64,000 nt of DNA from Chondrilla cf. caribensis (taxonomy: Eukaryota > Porifera > Demospongiae > Chondrillida > Chondrillidae). Each line of letters begins with the position of its first letter. Positions within the stretch are counted from its first letter, which is position 1. The notes under the pieces were generated by a model. That model saw only the letters and a list, made by a program, of their open reading frames with translations, had not been told where the DNA came from and did not search any database. Below are positions 15,001-30,000 of the stretch, piece after piece. The stretch spans positions 3,436,779 to 3,500,778 of the forward strand of contig OZ026570.1 in assembly GCA_964020155.1 (NCBI GenBank), given 5' to 3'. Both the position numbers and the translations under genes were made by a program.

Positions 15001-18000
15001 TCGACCACAGCGGATGACTGAATTTGTAAATAGGTGTTGTTGATGTCAGTGGCCAAATCAGTGAGCAGTTTGATGCCATTAAGATCGAGCTGAGTGGCAG
15101 TCAAGTTGAGATTGAGGATGTGGGAGTTGGGCCCAATCGGGACAGCTGATCGAAGCATGTAAAATGTGTCGTTGGAATCTCCAGAACTTCTCAGAATGAT
15201 ACCATTTGCTCTCAACGAGGAGAAATCAACAGTTTCGTCAAATGTCAGAGAGAGAATCTCGGAAGTGAGGTTGAGTGTGAATGACCTCAAAATGGGACCA
15301 TCTTGATCCCGGATGTATCCATCGGCCATTATGGCATCATCGACATCGATCGGGATCACACGATTACCGTTCATGTCGGTGATAGCATACATCGTGATGG
15401 ATATGAAGGTTGACTCTATTTCCTGTGCAAGCTCTGTGTAAAACTTGATCAAATTTGAGTCAAATTCACCAATGACGACGGTAACCATGGAATCATTCGT
15501 GCTGGACATTCGGTCAGTGTAGAGGGGGAATTCCCCTGGGTTGAGTGTAACAGACTGCGTGTCATTGTCGTACTGCCACTCTGATAGAAGTGTGATGGCC
15601 GACACGTTCAGTGAAACAACGCTCACTGTCTCACTGAATTCCAATTCCAAAATGGGATTTGGACCGTTCATGTCCAGCGAGAACATATCCAGTGTGGGTC
15701 TCACGATATCTGACGTGTACTTCCTCACCTGTTGAGGGTGAGTGGTGTTGATGGGAACAATGCTGTTATTGTTCATGTCGGCTATCAGAGATGACAGAAT
15801 TGATGCAAATGTTGTTGAATAGGACACGGCCAGATCAGTCAGTCGCTTGATGCTGTTACGATCCTCGACGTTCAACTCCAGAACAAAGTCGGTCCAGTTT
15901 TGCTGAATGGGTAGATTGTCCCCACCAGTTAGTTTGTAACTGGTTACGGACGTTTCATTGGTTGTGACTGGCATGCTCTGTAAACTGAGAGAGTTGGGAT
16001 CGAATGACATCACATTAACAGTCTCCGAGAAGCTCAGCGTGATCGCATCGGCAGAGAGATCGAGATCAAAGGCTATCAGCTCTGGTGGAGTAACGTCCTC
16101 GGTGTGGTTGCCAGCTCTGGTGATGTTACTGGCAACGTTCATGTTGTCCGCATTGTCCCTGATGGTGTACTCCGTTATCGTCAAGTAGGTGTCATCCACA
16201 GATGTACCAAGAGTGGACAATGCTTTGATAGTGTTGAGGTCGTACCATCCGAGATTCACTACGATGACGGGCCAGTCAGAGCTGTTGGTGGAACTCCCCA
16301 GGGGTCCGGCAGTGAGGGTGAACTGCTGAGTCAGCAATGTGGGGGAATTGCTGAGGGTGATCTGGGTCACGTCCAGCGAGGATGTATTCACGGTTTCGGA
16401 AAATGTGAGAATGATCTCACCTTTGTCCATGTCGAGGTGGTAATCAACCAAATGCGGAGATGTAGTGTCTGCAGTGAAGTTGCTCACTCTACGGGCAGCG
16501 TCGTAAGATACAGGCACGACGTAGTTCATGTTCATATCAGTGATGGCAAATTCGCCGAAGGAGATGAACGTGTCATTTCCATCATTGGCAAGATCAAGCA
16601 AGGACTTCACCCTGTTGAGATCGTAGGGCTGTAGGGCCTGCATGATGATGTAGCTGTCCCCTGTGAGGAGGGTTTCTGTTGACAGTGTGTAGCTTTCTCC
16701 GAGTGGACCAGACGTGTTAGCCCTACTCTGCAGGGTGAACTGGTCAATCATGAAACTGGTGGCATCGACTGTTTCTGTGAATGTGAGTGTCAAGAGTCCC
16801 GTGTTGAGGTCAAAATCAAAGGAATCCAGTTCTGGACGTGTTCTGTCCTCTGTGAAGTTAGTCACACCCACAGCCTCGCCATCCAATATCGGCACAACCG
16901 GGTTGTTATTCATGTCCACCAGAGTGTAGTTCTGGAGGGTTATGAACACATTGGAACCATCCGGAGTGCTAGCAACACCACGTATCCTCTTGATTTCGTT
17001 CAAATCGTAAAAGCTGAGATAAACTTCAAGAACCGTGGAGTCTTCGGTGGAACTGACACTATCGGTCAAAATGAACACATTATCGTTGGATGAGGAAGTC
17101 TGGTTGTCTTGGAGACCAATCCCCACCACGTTAAGGGAATCTGCTTCCACTGTCTCTGTGAACACAAGAGTCAGGACACCACTGTCCAGGTCGAGATAGA
17201 AATCGTCCAGTTCGGGTGGGGTGGTGTCTGGGGTGAAGGTGGTTGCCATGATAGCATCATCAACAGCAATACCTTCGACTCGATTCATATTCATGTCATC
17301 GATTCCTCCCCCACTAATGATCACAAACGAGTCGTACACGGACGTTGTGATGGTTCTGATCCGCTTCAATTCGTTGAGGTCGTCAATATCAAGGAGAATG
17401 TGAACAACAGTGTCGTTCATCACGTTGGTGACAACTCCCCCACTCAGTGAGACCAATACATTATTATTACTCTGGTTGTTCACAATGTCCAGTGAAGTGA
17501 AGTCGAGAGAAATCGTATTCACTGTCTCTGTGAAAGTGACGGTGATACTGCCTTCGTTCATGTCAACTTCGAATCCAATTAGTCTTGGGGACGTTGTATC
17601 GGCTGTAAAGGACGTTACCACGGTAGCATTGCTGTTAAGTACGGGAATCAACATGTTCTCGTTCATGTCATTGATGGAGAAGGAAGTCATACTGAGGTAG
17701 GTTGTGTCGTTGGATACGGCCAGCTGTGTCAACCGCTTGATCTCGTTTAGATCATCTGGACCAATGAAAATGCATATGATGGGCCAATTGGAGCTGTTGG
17801 AAATCGAAACACGTGTGAGAGTAAACATGTCATGTTTGGTTGCTGGGGAAACAGCCTGCAGAGTAACCTCGGCCACGTTCAAAGAAGAGACATTAACAGT
17901 TTCCGAGAATGTCATGTGTAATTTTCCCGCGTTGATATCAAGGTCAAAGGTCACCAATCTCGGTCTCACTTTGTCCTCGCTGAACAGAGTTACTCGGAGA

Positions 18001-21000
18001 GGTGCCTCAAGTGGGATTGGCTCCACATCATTGCTGTTCATGTCATCAACTGCGAAGGGCTCCAGTGCCAACCAGGTGGTTGAATTGTCCACAGCCAGTT
18101 CAACCACACTCTTCATATAGTTGAGGTCATCTTCGTGGAGTCTGATTAACAATATTGGATCATCAGGACCAAAGAGGGAGCCCCCTTCGTTAGGTTGCAG
18201 GACCACACCCCTCAACAATGTACGCATGTACACAGTTGAGTTGGTCTCATTTGCGGCTGGTCCACTAACGATGGTAATCCCCACTGAGTTGAACATGCCA
18301 GCATCTACGGTTTCAGAAAAGTACAGAGTTAAGATTTCACTGGTCAGATCCAGATCAAACCGGTCTAATCTGGGATCCATCATGTCCGGTATCAACATCT
18401 CCGCCTCGTACATATCGAGTGGATAGTTCCAGTTCTCATTCATGTCTTGAACGAGGAAACTGGTCACGCTGATCAAAGTGGACTCCTCGCTGATACACAG
18501 TCTGCGTCTCCTTTTAATTTCATTCAAGTCCGAGTTGCTAAGATACATCGTCACCACCAGCTGTCCTGACAACGTTTCTGTCATCACGTAACCTGATTGT
18601 AGAGTGTATGATTCGACAGTGGTCCCATTCAGTGAGGAATAAAAGGTGATTTGCCTGGCATCAATTGTATCGGCATCTACTGTTTCATCAAACGTGAGGA
18701 TCAGCATGTCTGCGTTCAAATCCAGAGTGAAATTGGTCAGAGTGGGCGGGGTGATGTCGGCGGTAAAATTCCTCACCCGCAGACTGTCATTAGCCGAGAT
18801 GGCCACGATGGCATTCCCGGACATGTCCAGTACGTGCTCAGAAGTGAGGGATAGAAACGTGTCGTTATCTGACGTTGACAGATAGATCAGACGCTTCATC
18901 TCATTCAAGTCGTCCACAGTGATGGACAGGCGAATGATCACAGCATCCCGATCGAGCAAAGTACCGCCCCTCAACGTGAAGTGATGGAGAGAAGAGTTCA
19001 ACGAGGTCTCACTCTGAAGGGTCAGCACCCTTGAGTCAAAGTTGTTGGTGTCCACTGTCTCAGAGTACACCAGCGCCAGAACTCCCGTATTCATGTCAAG
19101 ATCGAAGTCGATCAGTTCGGGAGGTGTGCTATCTCGGACGTAGAACATCGCTGGTAATGCTGCTCCGTTGCCTATTGCTACAACTTCATTATCAAACATG
19201 TCACGAATGAACGCACTACTTATGACAATGTGTGTGTCCTCTAACCTTGTCCCAACAAACCTGTTCGCCTTCAACAAGTTGAGGTCCCTTTCCTCCAGGG
19301 TGATGTTTACGAGGGTTGAATACTCCATCGTCCACTCAGCCGAGAAGTTGGTGAAGATGTGGGTGGGGTCAGTGACATTGGGGCTGGCCTGGAGTGAAAT
19401 CTCCGACAGGATTAGAGTTGGAGATTGGATCGTTTCGGAGAATGTCAGTGATAGAACACCTGTGTCAAGATCGAGACGAAAATCTATCAATTCCGGAGGA
19501 GTGGTGTCGTTGATGAATTGCACTGCCATCAAGGCATCATCCGGTGTCCATGGTATCACTTCATTGTCATTCATGTCAACTACGGTCCAGTTCGTGATGG
19601 AAATGAAGGTGTTCCCGACACCCGTTGCAAGATCGGGAAGAGCCTTGACTGCGTTGAGGTCACTAGGTCTGAGCTTGATGGTCACCTCAGTCCCATTCTC
19701 AGTTGTAGTCACGTCTGCATTGGAAACTTGGACAAAACTGGAGCCGGAATCGCTGTCACTCTGGGCCTTTTGTATGGTGATCTGATTCGTGTCAAACGTG
19801 TCGACGTTAACAGTCTCATCGAAGGTGAAGTGCAGCTCACCAGTGTTGAGGTCCATGGTGAAGTACAGCAAGTTGGGAGACACCAGATCCTCTGTGTAGT
19901 CCTCCACTGCTAGCAGTATCGGCTTCACTCTGTTCGAGTTGGTGTCATTTATGGCCTCCGAGGTGATGGAGAGATAGGTGGTCGTGTTGCTGGTAGCCAA
20001 CAAGTAGAGTCTCTTAATCTCATTGAGGTCCTCGTCTCCAAGATCAACCATGATGGTGGGGGAATCGGCATCCATACTTGAGCTGTTGACAAGACTGTAG
20101 ATAGTGGAGGTTGATAGGTCAGGACTTGAGGAGAGGGTGAACTGGGTTATGTTGAGAGTGGACACATCCACCGTTTCGTTGAAGGTGAGCGTCAACTCGT
20201 TGTTGGTGAGGTCCAGGTTGAACTGGAGGAGGCAGGGTGACTTTGTATCTGGAGTGTGTGTGCCCACTCTCATGGCAACAGTGCTATTTATAGGTATGAC
20301 ATCATTTCCTGCCATATCGTCAATAGTGAACTCCTGGATGGTGAGGTAAGTGTTGGAGTCCACCGTGGCCAGCCCTCGGACGGACTTGATGTAGTTGAGG
20401 TCGTCTGCATCCAGTTGGATAACAACAACGGTACTGTCTGGCATGATAGACCATCCTCCATACAGAATACGTTGCTCAGAGGGGGGATCCCCTCGGTTTG
20501 AAATGACGGCAAGTCCCACTGTGTTAAGGGTGTCCTGGTCGACGGTTTCATCAAAGGTGAGAAGAAGCTGCTCAGATGTGAGATCAAGATCGAACGACAC
20601 CAGAGCTGGTCTGGTTGAGTCGTTGGTATATCCAGACACCTGCAATGCATTGCCATTGGGGATCGGGTAAAGATGGTTACCACTGACGTCCTGAACGGCT
20701 GCTGTGGTGACACGGATCCAGGTGTCGTTTACGTCTGTTGCTAGCATGTCTAGTCGCTTGATCTCATTAAGGTCTGGCACATTGAGCTCAACAGTGAGGA
20801 CGGGATCAGCCACACCCTCCACCACCCCGCCCGTCAGCATGGTCCGCTGATCCCCGGCAGTGTAGAGGTAGTTCTGGATGGTGAACTGCGTGACATCCAG
20901 GACGGTTGGTTCCACCGGCTCCGAGAATGACAACTTGAGTACACCAGTGTTCATGTCGAGATCGAATGCCTCCAGTCGCGGCTGGGTTTCATCCGGAAAT

Positions 21001-24000
21001 ACAAAACTAGCTTGCAGAGGAACCAAACTGGTGTATGGTACAATCGGGTTTCCACTCACATCAACAACAAGTTCTTCTGGGAAGGACAGGAAGGTGTTTG
21101 AGCGGTTGGTGGCTAGATCAAGCATACGCTTGATAGCATTGATGTCCCTTCTTGCAATCTGTACAGTTACTTCGGGTGTGATGATGCTGAGAGGGAGGGT
21201 GTTGGTGTCAAGAGTGAGGGTATGACTGTTTGCAACCATACTGGGACCAGCCAAAACAGTGATGAGAGTTGTGTTAACAACAACAACTGTCTCCGAGAAT
21301 GAGAGGTAGAGTTGATCGAGATCGAGCGACAGGTTATAACTGGTGAGTACTGGAGGGATCAGGTCAGCAGTGTAGTTGGTAACATGCAGTGTAGTGTCTC
21401 CGTTTGTCCTCTCCATCACGCTGACACCATTTTGATCGACAATAGTAGTTGAGTTGATGGTTATCCAAGTTGTCTCTCTAGTGAGAGCGATGCTGAGGGC
21501 CTTGATGGTGTTGAGGTCATCATGATCGAACCTGAAACTCACGATAGTGGAGTCCTCGTAACTCAGAAGCTCCCCACCCGTGAGAGTGTAGGTGTTGTTG
21601 GTGTCAAAAGCAGACTGTAGTGTGATCCCGCTGAAGGTGATGGAGGGAACACTAACCGTCTCACTAAACTCCAAAGTGATGATCTCCGAGGACATGTTGA
21701 CATGAAACGCCATCAAGATGGGCATGGTGGTGTCATTGATGAAGGTCACTTGGCATCTCGGATCACGGGTGCCCACCAGATGCATTGGGTTAGCATTGGT
21801 GTCCAGGATGGTGTAACTATCGGCAGCTAAACACGAAGTGTCCGGATCAATGAGAAGGTTTTCGATCTTCTTGATGGCATTGAGGTCATCATCACTGATG
21901 AAAACCTTGATCTGCTGACTGATGTTACTGTAGGTGTCTCCTCCCGTTAGCCGATAGGACACCGCACTCCCAGGTGAGTTCAGGAACGTTATCCCCGTGG
22001 GATCCAGCGAGGACCCATTCACAGGTTCATCGAAGTTCAAGGTGAGGCATCCCCTGTTGAGGTCGATGGTGACCGACTTCAATACAGGCGGCACAGCGTC
22101 TGCGATGTACCCACCATCCATGACAGACAGAAACGTTGAAACAGCTGCATTGGTCTCTATTGACAGATCGACCACAAACTCACCATTGGCAGAGAGGAAG
22201 GTGTCAGCAGCTGTTGTAGCCAGGTCCGTGTTTGCTTTGATGGCGTTGGCATCTTCCACCGACAGACGCACCTTTACGGTTGGTGAGTTGTCGCTGATGA
22301 CTACACTGCTCGTCAGTGCATAGCTGAGAGCATGGGGAGAAGTGTAGTTTGCTGAATACAGAGCAAGCTGGCCAATAACGAGTGAGCTGGAGTTCACGGT
22401 TTCCTCAAAAAACAGAGTGAGTATCTCCGAGGACAGGTCCAGAGCAAAACCATTCAGTACAGGGGCAGTCGTATCTTGGGTGAAGCCCTCCACTCTAAGA
22501 GGCATTGCGTCTGAGATGTAAACAATGTTGTTGTTGTTTACATCCCTGGCAAAGGAGGAGTTGATCTGGACATACGTGTCGTTATCGTCTCTTGCCAATT
22601 CAGTGAGATATTTGATGTTGTTTAGATCATCGCGGCTGATATCAATGAAAATCACTGGACCATCACCTGTCACTACGAAACTAGTGTTGAGGGTGTACCC
22701 GGTGTTATTGGGGGCGGGACCAGACAAAAATGTCAACTGGGTGACATTGATGGAGTTGGCATCAACAGTTTCGCTGAAATACAAAACCATCATACCTCCT
22801 TGATCGAGGTCCAGATCAAAGCCGAGGAGTACAGGATCAATCATATCTTCAGTGTATATCGTAACAGCAGTCGCATTGACTCCGCCCACCAGCGGTAGGA
22901 TTTCATTCCCATTCATGTCCAAGACAAAGTTGGAACCAAAACTCGCAAAAGTGTCAGAATCGGAAGTCGCCAAATCACGAATTTTCTTGATCTCATTGAG
23001 ATCTTCCAGCCCGAGGTCGATGGCTACCTTGTTGTCATCCGTGCCGTTAACCACAGCACTGCCATCCGCCTCTGTTGTCAAGGCATAGTAGGAGGTGGAC
23101 GGGCTTGCAGAGTTAGACGACAAAATGGCCAACTCTGAAATGTTCAACGTTTCAATGTCAATAACTTCTGAGAATGTCAGAAGGAGCAATTCTCTTGTCA
23201 AATCGAGATCAAACCGGAGCAACTGAGGTGGTACGAAGTCAGCAGTGAAATTGTCCACTTTGAGTGCGTCTTCCGGTTCAATGGGGGTAACAGGCTGTCC
23301 ATTCATATCAGTGATGGTGGTGTTAGGGAAGGAAATGAAAGTGTCGTTCACATTGGTGGCTATCACGGTGTAGCGCTTCAGGTTGTTAAGATCCACCACT
23401 CCCAGCTGGATGACAACCACCGTGTCGTTGGTGCTGGAGGTGTAACTGTTGTTTTCTCCTCCCACCGTGAGTCTCACTGCAACAGGCTGCGGAGTGCTGT
23501 CGTACACCGGTATGTACTCTGTGATGGTGTCAATGGTGGAGTTGGTGGACGTGAGGTTGGTGGAGGTGAGGTTGGAGGTGAGGTTGGTAAAGGTGACGTT
23601 GGTGGACATTTCGATCACAACCGGGATGAAGTCGATGGGACCGGCTCTCGGAGCCTGATGGGAGAGAAGCACAATATCACTGATAATCAGAGAGGGGACA
23701 CTCACCACCTCGTTGAAGGTGAGGGCAAGGGTCTCGGCTGTTAAATCTAGCGAGAATGCTTCCAAATATGGCATGGTGGTATCCCGTATGAACATGTTTG
23801 CCATTTTTGCAGCAGTTGGGAGGATTTCAAGGATAGGGTTACTGGCTCCGTTGGTCTCCATGTCGCTGACCAGAGATGATCCGAAACTGATGAAAGTGGT
23901 TGTCATCAAATCAGCCAATCCGATCATCTGCTTCAATGTGTTCAAATCATCCACTGTTAGCTCCAGGACGATGTAATCTCGAGGGGTGGTGTTCCAGTAC

Positions 24001-27000
24001 CCTCCTGTGAGGGTGTGAGAGAGGGTGGGTGGAAAACGGGCTGCTTGAAGCCGTATGTCCGAGGGCCGGAAACTAGAAGAGTTGACAGTCTCGTTGAAGA
24101 ACATCGTCAGCTCTCCCGTGTTCAGATCCAGGTTGAAATCATCCAGTTGTGGCCTGTTTCGATCTGGTATGTACATGTTCGGTGAAGTCAGAGTTAGTTC
24201 GGTGCCCACATTACCAAAGGTGTCCATCACAACGGTGGACTGGATGTTAAGACCAGTTGATCCGCTATCAACAGCAAGATCTGGTAAAGCCTTGATGGCA
24301 TTCAGGTCCTGGTGTGTCAGCGGCACGTCGACCATCACTCTGAAGGGAAATGGATCTGGTATACCCCCAGTTAGTGTGAAATTGACGTAGTTTCTTCCCA
24401 CGAGGGTCAGCAAGGTGGAGTTGAATGTGCTGGGATTGACAGGTTCGTCAAATGTGAGGGTGAGTGTTGCCGTGTTTACGTCAAGGGTAAAGCCCAGGAG
24501 GACCGAGGGAGTCACATCGGGGGTCAGTGTCCCCTGCAGTGCATCTGTGGTGGGAATCACGTCGGCGGGGAAACCCCTCCAATCCATCACAATGAGGGAG
24601 TAGGACATGAAGGTGTTGTTGTTGTTCGTGGCAACCAGGGCATTGGCCTTTATGTCGTTCACAACACTGGTGGGCAACCTCTGCACAATGGTGTAGCTCC
24701 TGTCAGCTGTTGTAGTGAGGTTCACCAGGGAGTTCAGACTGACCACCTGGTCTGGGAGCTGCTGCTTTTGACTCTGAAGCTCAATGAACCGTGTTTCGAA
24801 GGTACTCACTCGGACTACATCAGTAAAGTTGATTTCAAGGGTCCCCTCATTGAGGTCAAGATGGAAGGACTCCACCACAACTTGCACAAAGTCTGGAAGA
24901 TAAAGGTCCACCCCCATAACACCCGACTCAAGGACAGCATTGCCATTCATATCCAGCACAGATCCATTGTTCACTCTCACAAAAGTGTTTGTTTGCACAG
25001 TTGCAATGGAGTCGTTTGACTTCAACGCCAGCACATCCTCCCTACCCAGGTACACAATGACCTGTATCTTGAGGGTATTGCTGACATAATCGGCCGTGCT
25101 GTCTGTGAGCGTGTGGACCACATTCCCCACCATGCTGCCCAATATTGCAATCCCGCTGATGTTGAGCGTGGTAATGTTCACAGGTTCACCGAACTCCAAA
25201 GTGAGTGTGTTGTCTCCGAGATTTATCTCTCTGAAGCTGACCAGGCCAAATCTGACTGTATCCGGATACACCACAGCAGCTTGCAAAGCGTTGAGGAGTG
25301 TGATTGGTACAACATCATTGTCTGCTACATCTTTAATGAGCTCGCTCGTGTGAGTGAGGTATGTGTTGTTCTCTTCCGTGGCAAAATCTTCAAAAGCTTT
25401 CAAATTGTCAAGATCCAGTTTGGATAAGTTGAACACTACGACGAGGTCTCCATCTTGAGACACAGCTGTACCGGGGACGCCCACCAAGGTGTAGTTCCTG
25501 GTTGAGTTGGGTGCAGCGTCGTGGAGGGTGATGTCGCCGGGTTCGAAGTGGAGAATGTTCACGGGCTCGTCAAAGGTCAACCTAACCTGGTCGACAGTCA
25601 AGTCGAGAACAAAATCGGTCAACAATGGAGAAATTCGGTCCGGCTCGTAAGACACAGCTCGATCTCCTATTGTGCGATATACAGGATTGTCTGACATGTC
25701 TAATACAGTACCGTTTTCCAGGGTGAGGTAGGATGTAGCTATGTCACTGAAAAGATTTGTGTTGGCTTTGATGGCATTCAAATCATCTATGTGAATTTCA
25801 ATATGAATGGTTGTTCCACTGATGTTTGTCAACAAGATGCCATCGTATTGGAGTGGGTAAACATGTTGGGCGTTACCAAATGTGTTCTGGAGGATGACGC
25901 CGGTGAAGTTGAAGGTGTCGAGGTTCACAGTTTCCGAGAAGGTCATGTGGATCCGTCCCAGGGTGAGATCCACAGTGAAGGCTTCCAACTCGGGTGGAGT
26001 CACGTCATCGATGTAATCCGCAGCCTGTATCCCAGTGCAGGTGAGGTCCTCGAACAGGTTCTCAGCTCGCTGGCCGGAAACGGGGAAAGAAGGCAATCCT
26101 ACATAATCCACAACTGCTCCTTCTTCAAGATATATGTACGTATCGTCTTCTGATTTCGCGAATGGCTTTTTGATGTCTTTGATCTCCTCTTGGTCGGTTC
26201 TGGTCAGTCTGACAATCACGGTAGAATCGAACTCCTCGCCATACACGATGCTGCTTGGTGAAAGCATCTGGATGAACAGGTCCACACCTAGTGTACCTGC
26301 AAGATCCTCTCTGTTGGCCAACATGATGGCACCAATGTTGAGGGATGATGGAACCACTGCTTCAGAGAACCTCAGAATGAGCAGATTGTCGTTCAAGTTG
26401 AGATCGAATGAGGTGAAATTTGGTCGTGTTACGTCGGGGAGTATCAGAACAGCTGGTAACGCTTCATTCTGAGGGGTTGTCCTTGAAGGATTGCCACTGT
26501 AGTCCTCGATGGACCCATTGTCCACTCGAACAAAAGCATTGCTGACGTTAGTGGTGAGGTTGACCATTGACTTCAGGGCGTTCAGGTCCGTGGTGTTGAG
26601 GATGGTGGTGATCGTGAGTGGGTCGATGGTATCCATGGCAACCAGCCCCGCCGACAACCTGTACCTCATGGGCAGAATAGCATCCGAGAGGTTCGCGGCA
26701 TTCTGGATCACAACCTGCTGGGAGTTGAAGGTGGACGCATAGACAGGTTCGTTGAAGGTCAAGTTGAGAGTTCCCGTGTTGAGGTCCAGCGTAAAATACT
26801 CCACATCTGGTCCCGTCTCGTCGGGGAATACCCTATCCGCCTGGAAGGCATTCTCAAAGTCAACACCAAACACGGTCCGATTGTAAATATCGTAGATGAC
26901 ATCGGGGAGGATGGAGACAAAGGTGTTGTTCGTGTCAGTGCCCAAGAGCAGGTCTGCCTTTATTGCATTGAGGTCGTCCACATCCAGCAGAATGTCAATG

Positions 27001-30000
27001 TAGTATTCATCAGGTACGGACTCATCCGGCGTTGCATACTCACCCTGGAGCGTATGTGTTATGTTGCTACCGGGAGCACTCAACAGGGTGACTGATAGCG
27101 GTTCTAGAGTCTGGGCTTCGAGTACATCGTTGAAGAACAAAGTGATGACTCCACTGTTCAAATCGAGGTCGAATCCCTCCAGTGACGGTGGGGTTAGGTC
27201 CGGCTTGTAGTCAACTCCTCGCACTCGTGTTGCCAGGAACGGGGACACAGGGACAACTTCATTCTCCACAAAATCCAAAATGGCCGACGAATTGAAGTAG
27301 ACGTAGGTAGTGCTGCCATTTTCAGCTATCGTGTGGTCCAATTTGATCAGCCGCAAGTCGAACCGATTGAAGTAAATCATGACCTGCAATTTCCTCTCGT
27401 CGACATACTCAATACTGCCTCCTGTGAGTCGAACACCTTCCTCGGGTCTCTCAACCTCATACGTTACATTACATCCTTCCAGACTGAGTGGATACAGGTC
27501 TGAATTTGAGATGTTGTAGATCTCTGAGAGTGTCTCGTTGTCGACTGTGGTCCGGTTGGTGGTGGAGTTCCACAACTCAAGCCTCCGCTGAATTTCCTCA
27601 TCCCGGGCTGCATCCAGCAGGTCCTCGAGGGGACAAGTCAAGCTGTATTGGTGCTGGGTGAGGTAGGGGAGACCATCCATGAAAATTGTACCATTTTCGT
27701 ACAAGAGAAACTGGGACCCTTCCTCCTGGACGAGGAGTGGGGAGGTATCGATGGTGTAGTTCCCGATGAACACAAACTCGTCGAACACAATGGATGAGCG
27801 ATTGACTGGCTCGTCAAACAACAAGGTGAAGGATCCGTTGTCTAGGTTGAACATGACAAAATCAACCAGCTCCGGGGGGGTGGTGTCGTAGATGAATCCC
27901 GATACCTGGATGGTCTGATTGGCAATACTGACGCCGGAGACATCTCTGATAAAACCATCACTGATTCCAAAGTATGAATTGCTCTCCTGTTCAAACAGAA
28001 ATTCAGTGGCCTTCAATAAAATGAAGTCGTCTGTGTTTATGGTCCAGGATATCAGCAAACCATCCTCGCTTCTTACAAAGGTGCCATGGTAACGAGGCGT
28101 GAAAGTGACAGCAGGTACCATGTCGTCCTGGAATGTCAAGTACAGAGGATTGAAGGAATTCTCGATAACTGGTTCGTCAAACGTCAGCATCATGGTACCC
28201 TGGTCCATGTCAATATCGAAACCGACAGGAATTGGAGGAGTGGTGTCTGGTGTCACCCGCTTCGGAACACGTTCTGGGGCCATGCTACCACTCATCAGGG
28301 GAACAACAAGGTTGTTGGAGACGTCGGTGACAAAGGTGTAGTTGAATCGCAACCAGCAGTTGAGAACACTCGTGCAGAGCTCAGTGTTCAGTTTGAGAAG
28401 ATCCAGCGCTTCGTCGTGCAGCTGAAGAACCAGTGTTGGGCCATCACCAGTTACCACGGTAGCGGGGAATGGATGGAACTGGTGAGTTGCATTAACGAAG
28501 GCCTCCTCCAGTGTGCTAATCCTCAGCCATACTCGGGTGGAAATGATAGTCTCAGAGAACAGCAGAGTGAGAGTCCCAGCATCCCTGTCTAACTCCTCAA
28601 AGGACACCAGTTCTGGTGGGGTGGTGTCAGCAACATGGCTACCCACCTCCATCGGGCTGGACAGACTGATGGGGATGATGGCATTGGAGGCTGCATCCCT
28701 CACAAATCCGCTGTTGACGCTCACAAAACAAGTTAGGGCAGTCACACAGATCCTGCTACTCTTCAAGGCATTCAGTTCGTGATCACTCAGCCTCACTCGA
28801 ACATCACTGCGGTATCCAGCATCGAGGAGAGTACCGTTGGAGAGGGAAGAAGTGGAGGTCGATCCACGACCAGAAGTGAAGGTGAAGTCCTGCAGATTTA
28901 CAGTGGAGAGATCCACTGTTTCGTCGAAGAAGATCGTCAGAAGACCGACATTGTAGTCCAAGTTGTACGATGACACAGAAGGTCTGGTGGTGTCCTCTAC
29001 ATAGCTGCCAACTGGCCTTGCAGCACTCTTGGGGTACGGGATAACGTTATTCATAGCCATGTCTCTCACAGAAGTCTCACTGAAGCTGAGATATGTGTTT
29101 CCACTGGCAGTTGCCAGAGAAGGAAGTGCTTTGATCCCATCCAGATCATCTCGTGAAAGGTACAGCTCCAGAACGGTGGTTTCGGGCTGTTGCAACACAC
29201 CCCCAGTGAAGGCGTACATGCTGGATGGAGAGGATGGTGCATCCTGGAGAACAAACATCTCACGAACAAAACTCGAAATGTTCACTGTCTCTGAAAACGT
29301 CAGTGTGAGCTTGCCGACATTCAAATCCAAGTCAAAACGTTCCAACGTCGGTCTTGTTATGTCTACAGTGTGGTTACTAGCACCCAGAGCACTGTCACTA
29401 GTGATGGCCTCGCTCGGGTTGGAGTTCATGTCTCGGATTCCTCCAGCGACCAAGGTGATGTACGTCGACTCCACTTCGGATCCAAGCGGGTACTGGAGGG
29501 CAATGTTGTTGAAATCAAATCGGGAAAGGTCCACCTGCACCACAGTGCCATCCGGACTAGTGGTTGAACTGCCGGCCGACAGGGTTACCACTTGAGAGGG
29601 CGACTTCTCTCTCTCTTGCAACGAAATATCATGGATGTTCAACGTGGTCGACTCCACTGCTTCGTTGAACGTGAGCAGCAACACCAGACTGTCGAGATTG
29701 ATGGAGAAACTAACCAGACGCGGAGCGGTTGTATCTTCAACAACCAAATTCACTCTGTCAGCAGCAGAGGTGCTAATGGCTATCACTTTGTTACCGCTGG
29801 TATCACTCACCATCTCGTCAGTGAAACTGATGAAGGTGTTCGAGATTTCTGTGCCAAGAGTTCGGGCTAGTTTGATGGCATCAAGGTCGTCTGATGATAG
29901 TTCGAGATTGATGAAATTCCTGTCCACCCTTGTCCAGGATCCCCCACTGAGTGTGCGAGCTGTCCCACCAGTAAAGGTACTCTGGATTGTGACTTGTGTG

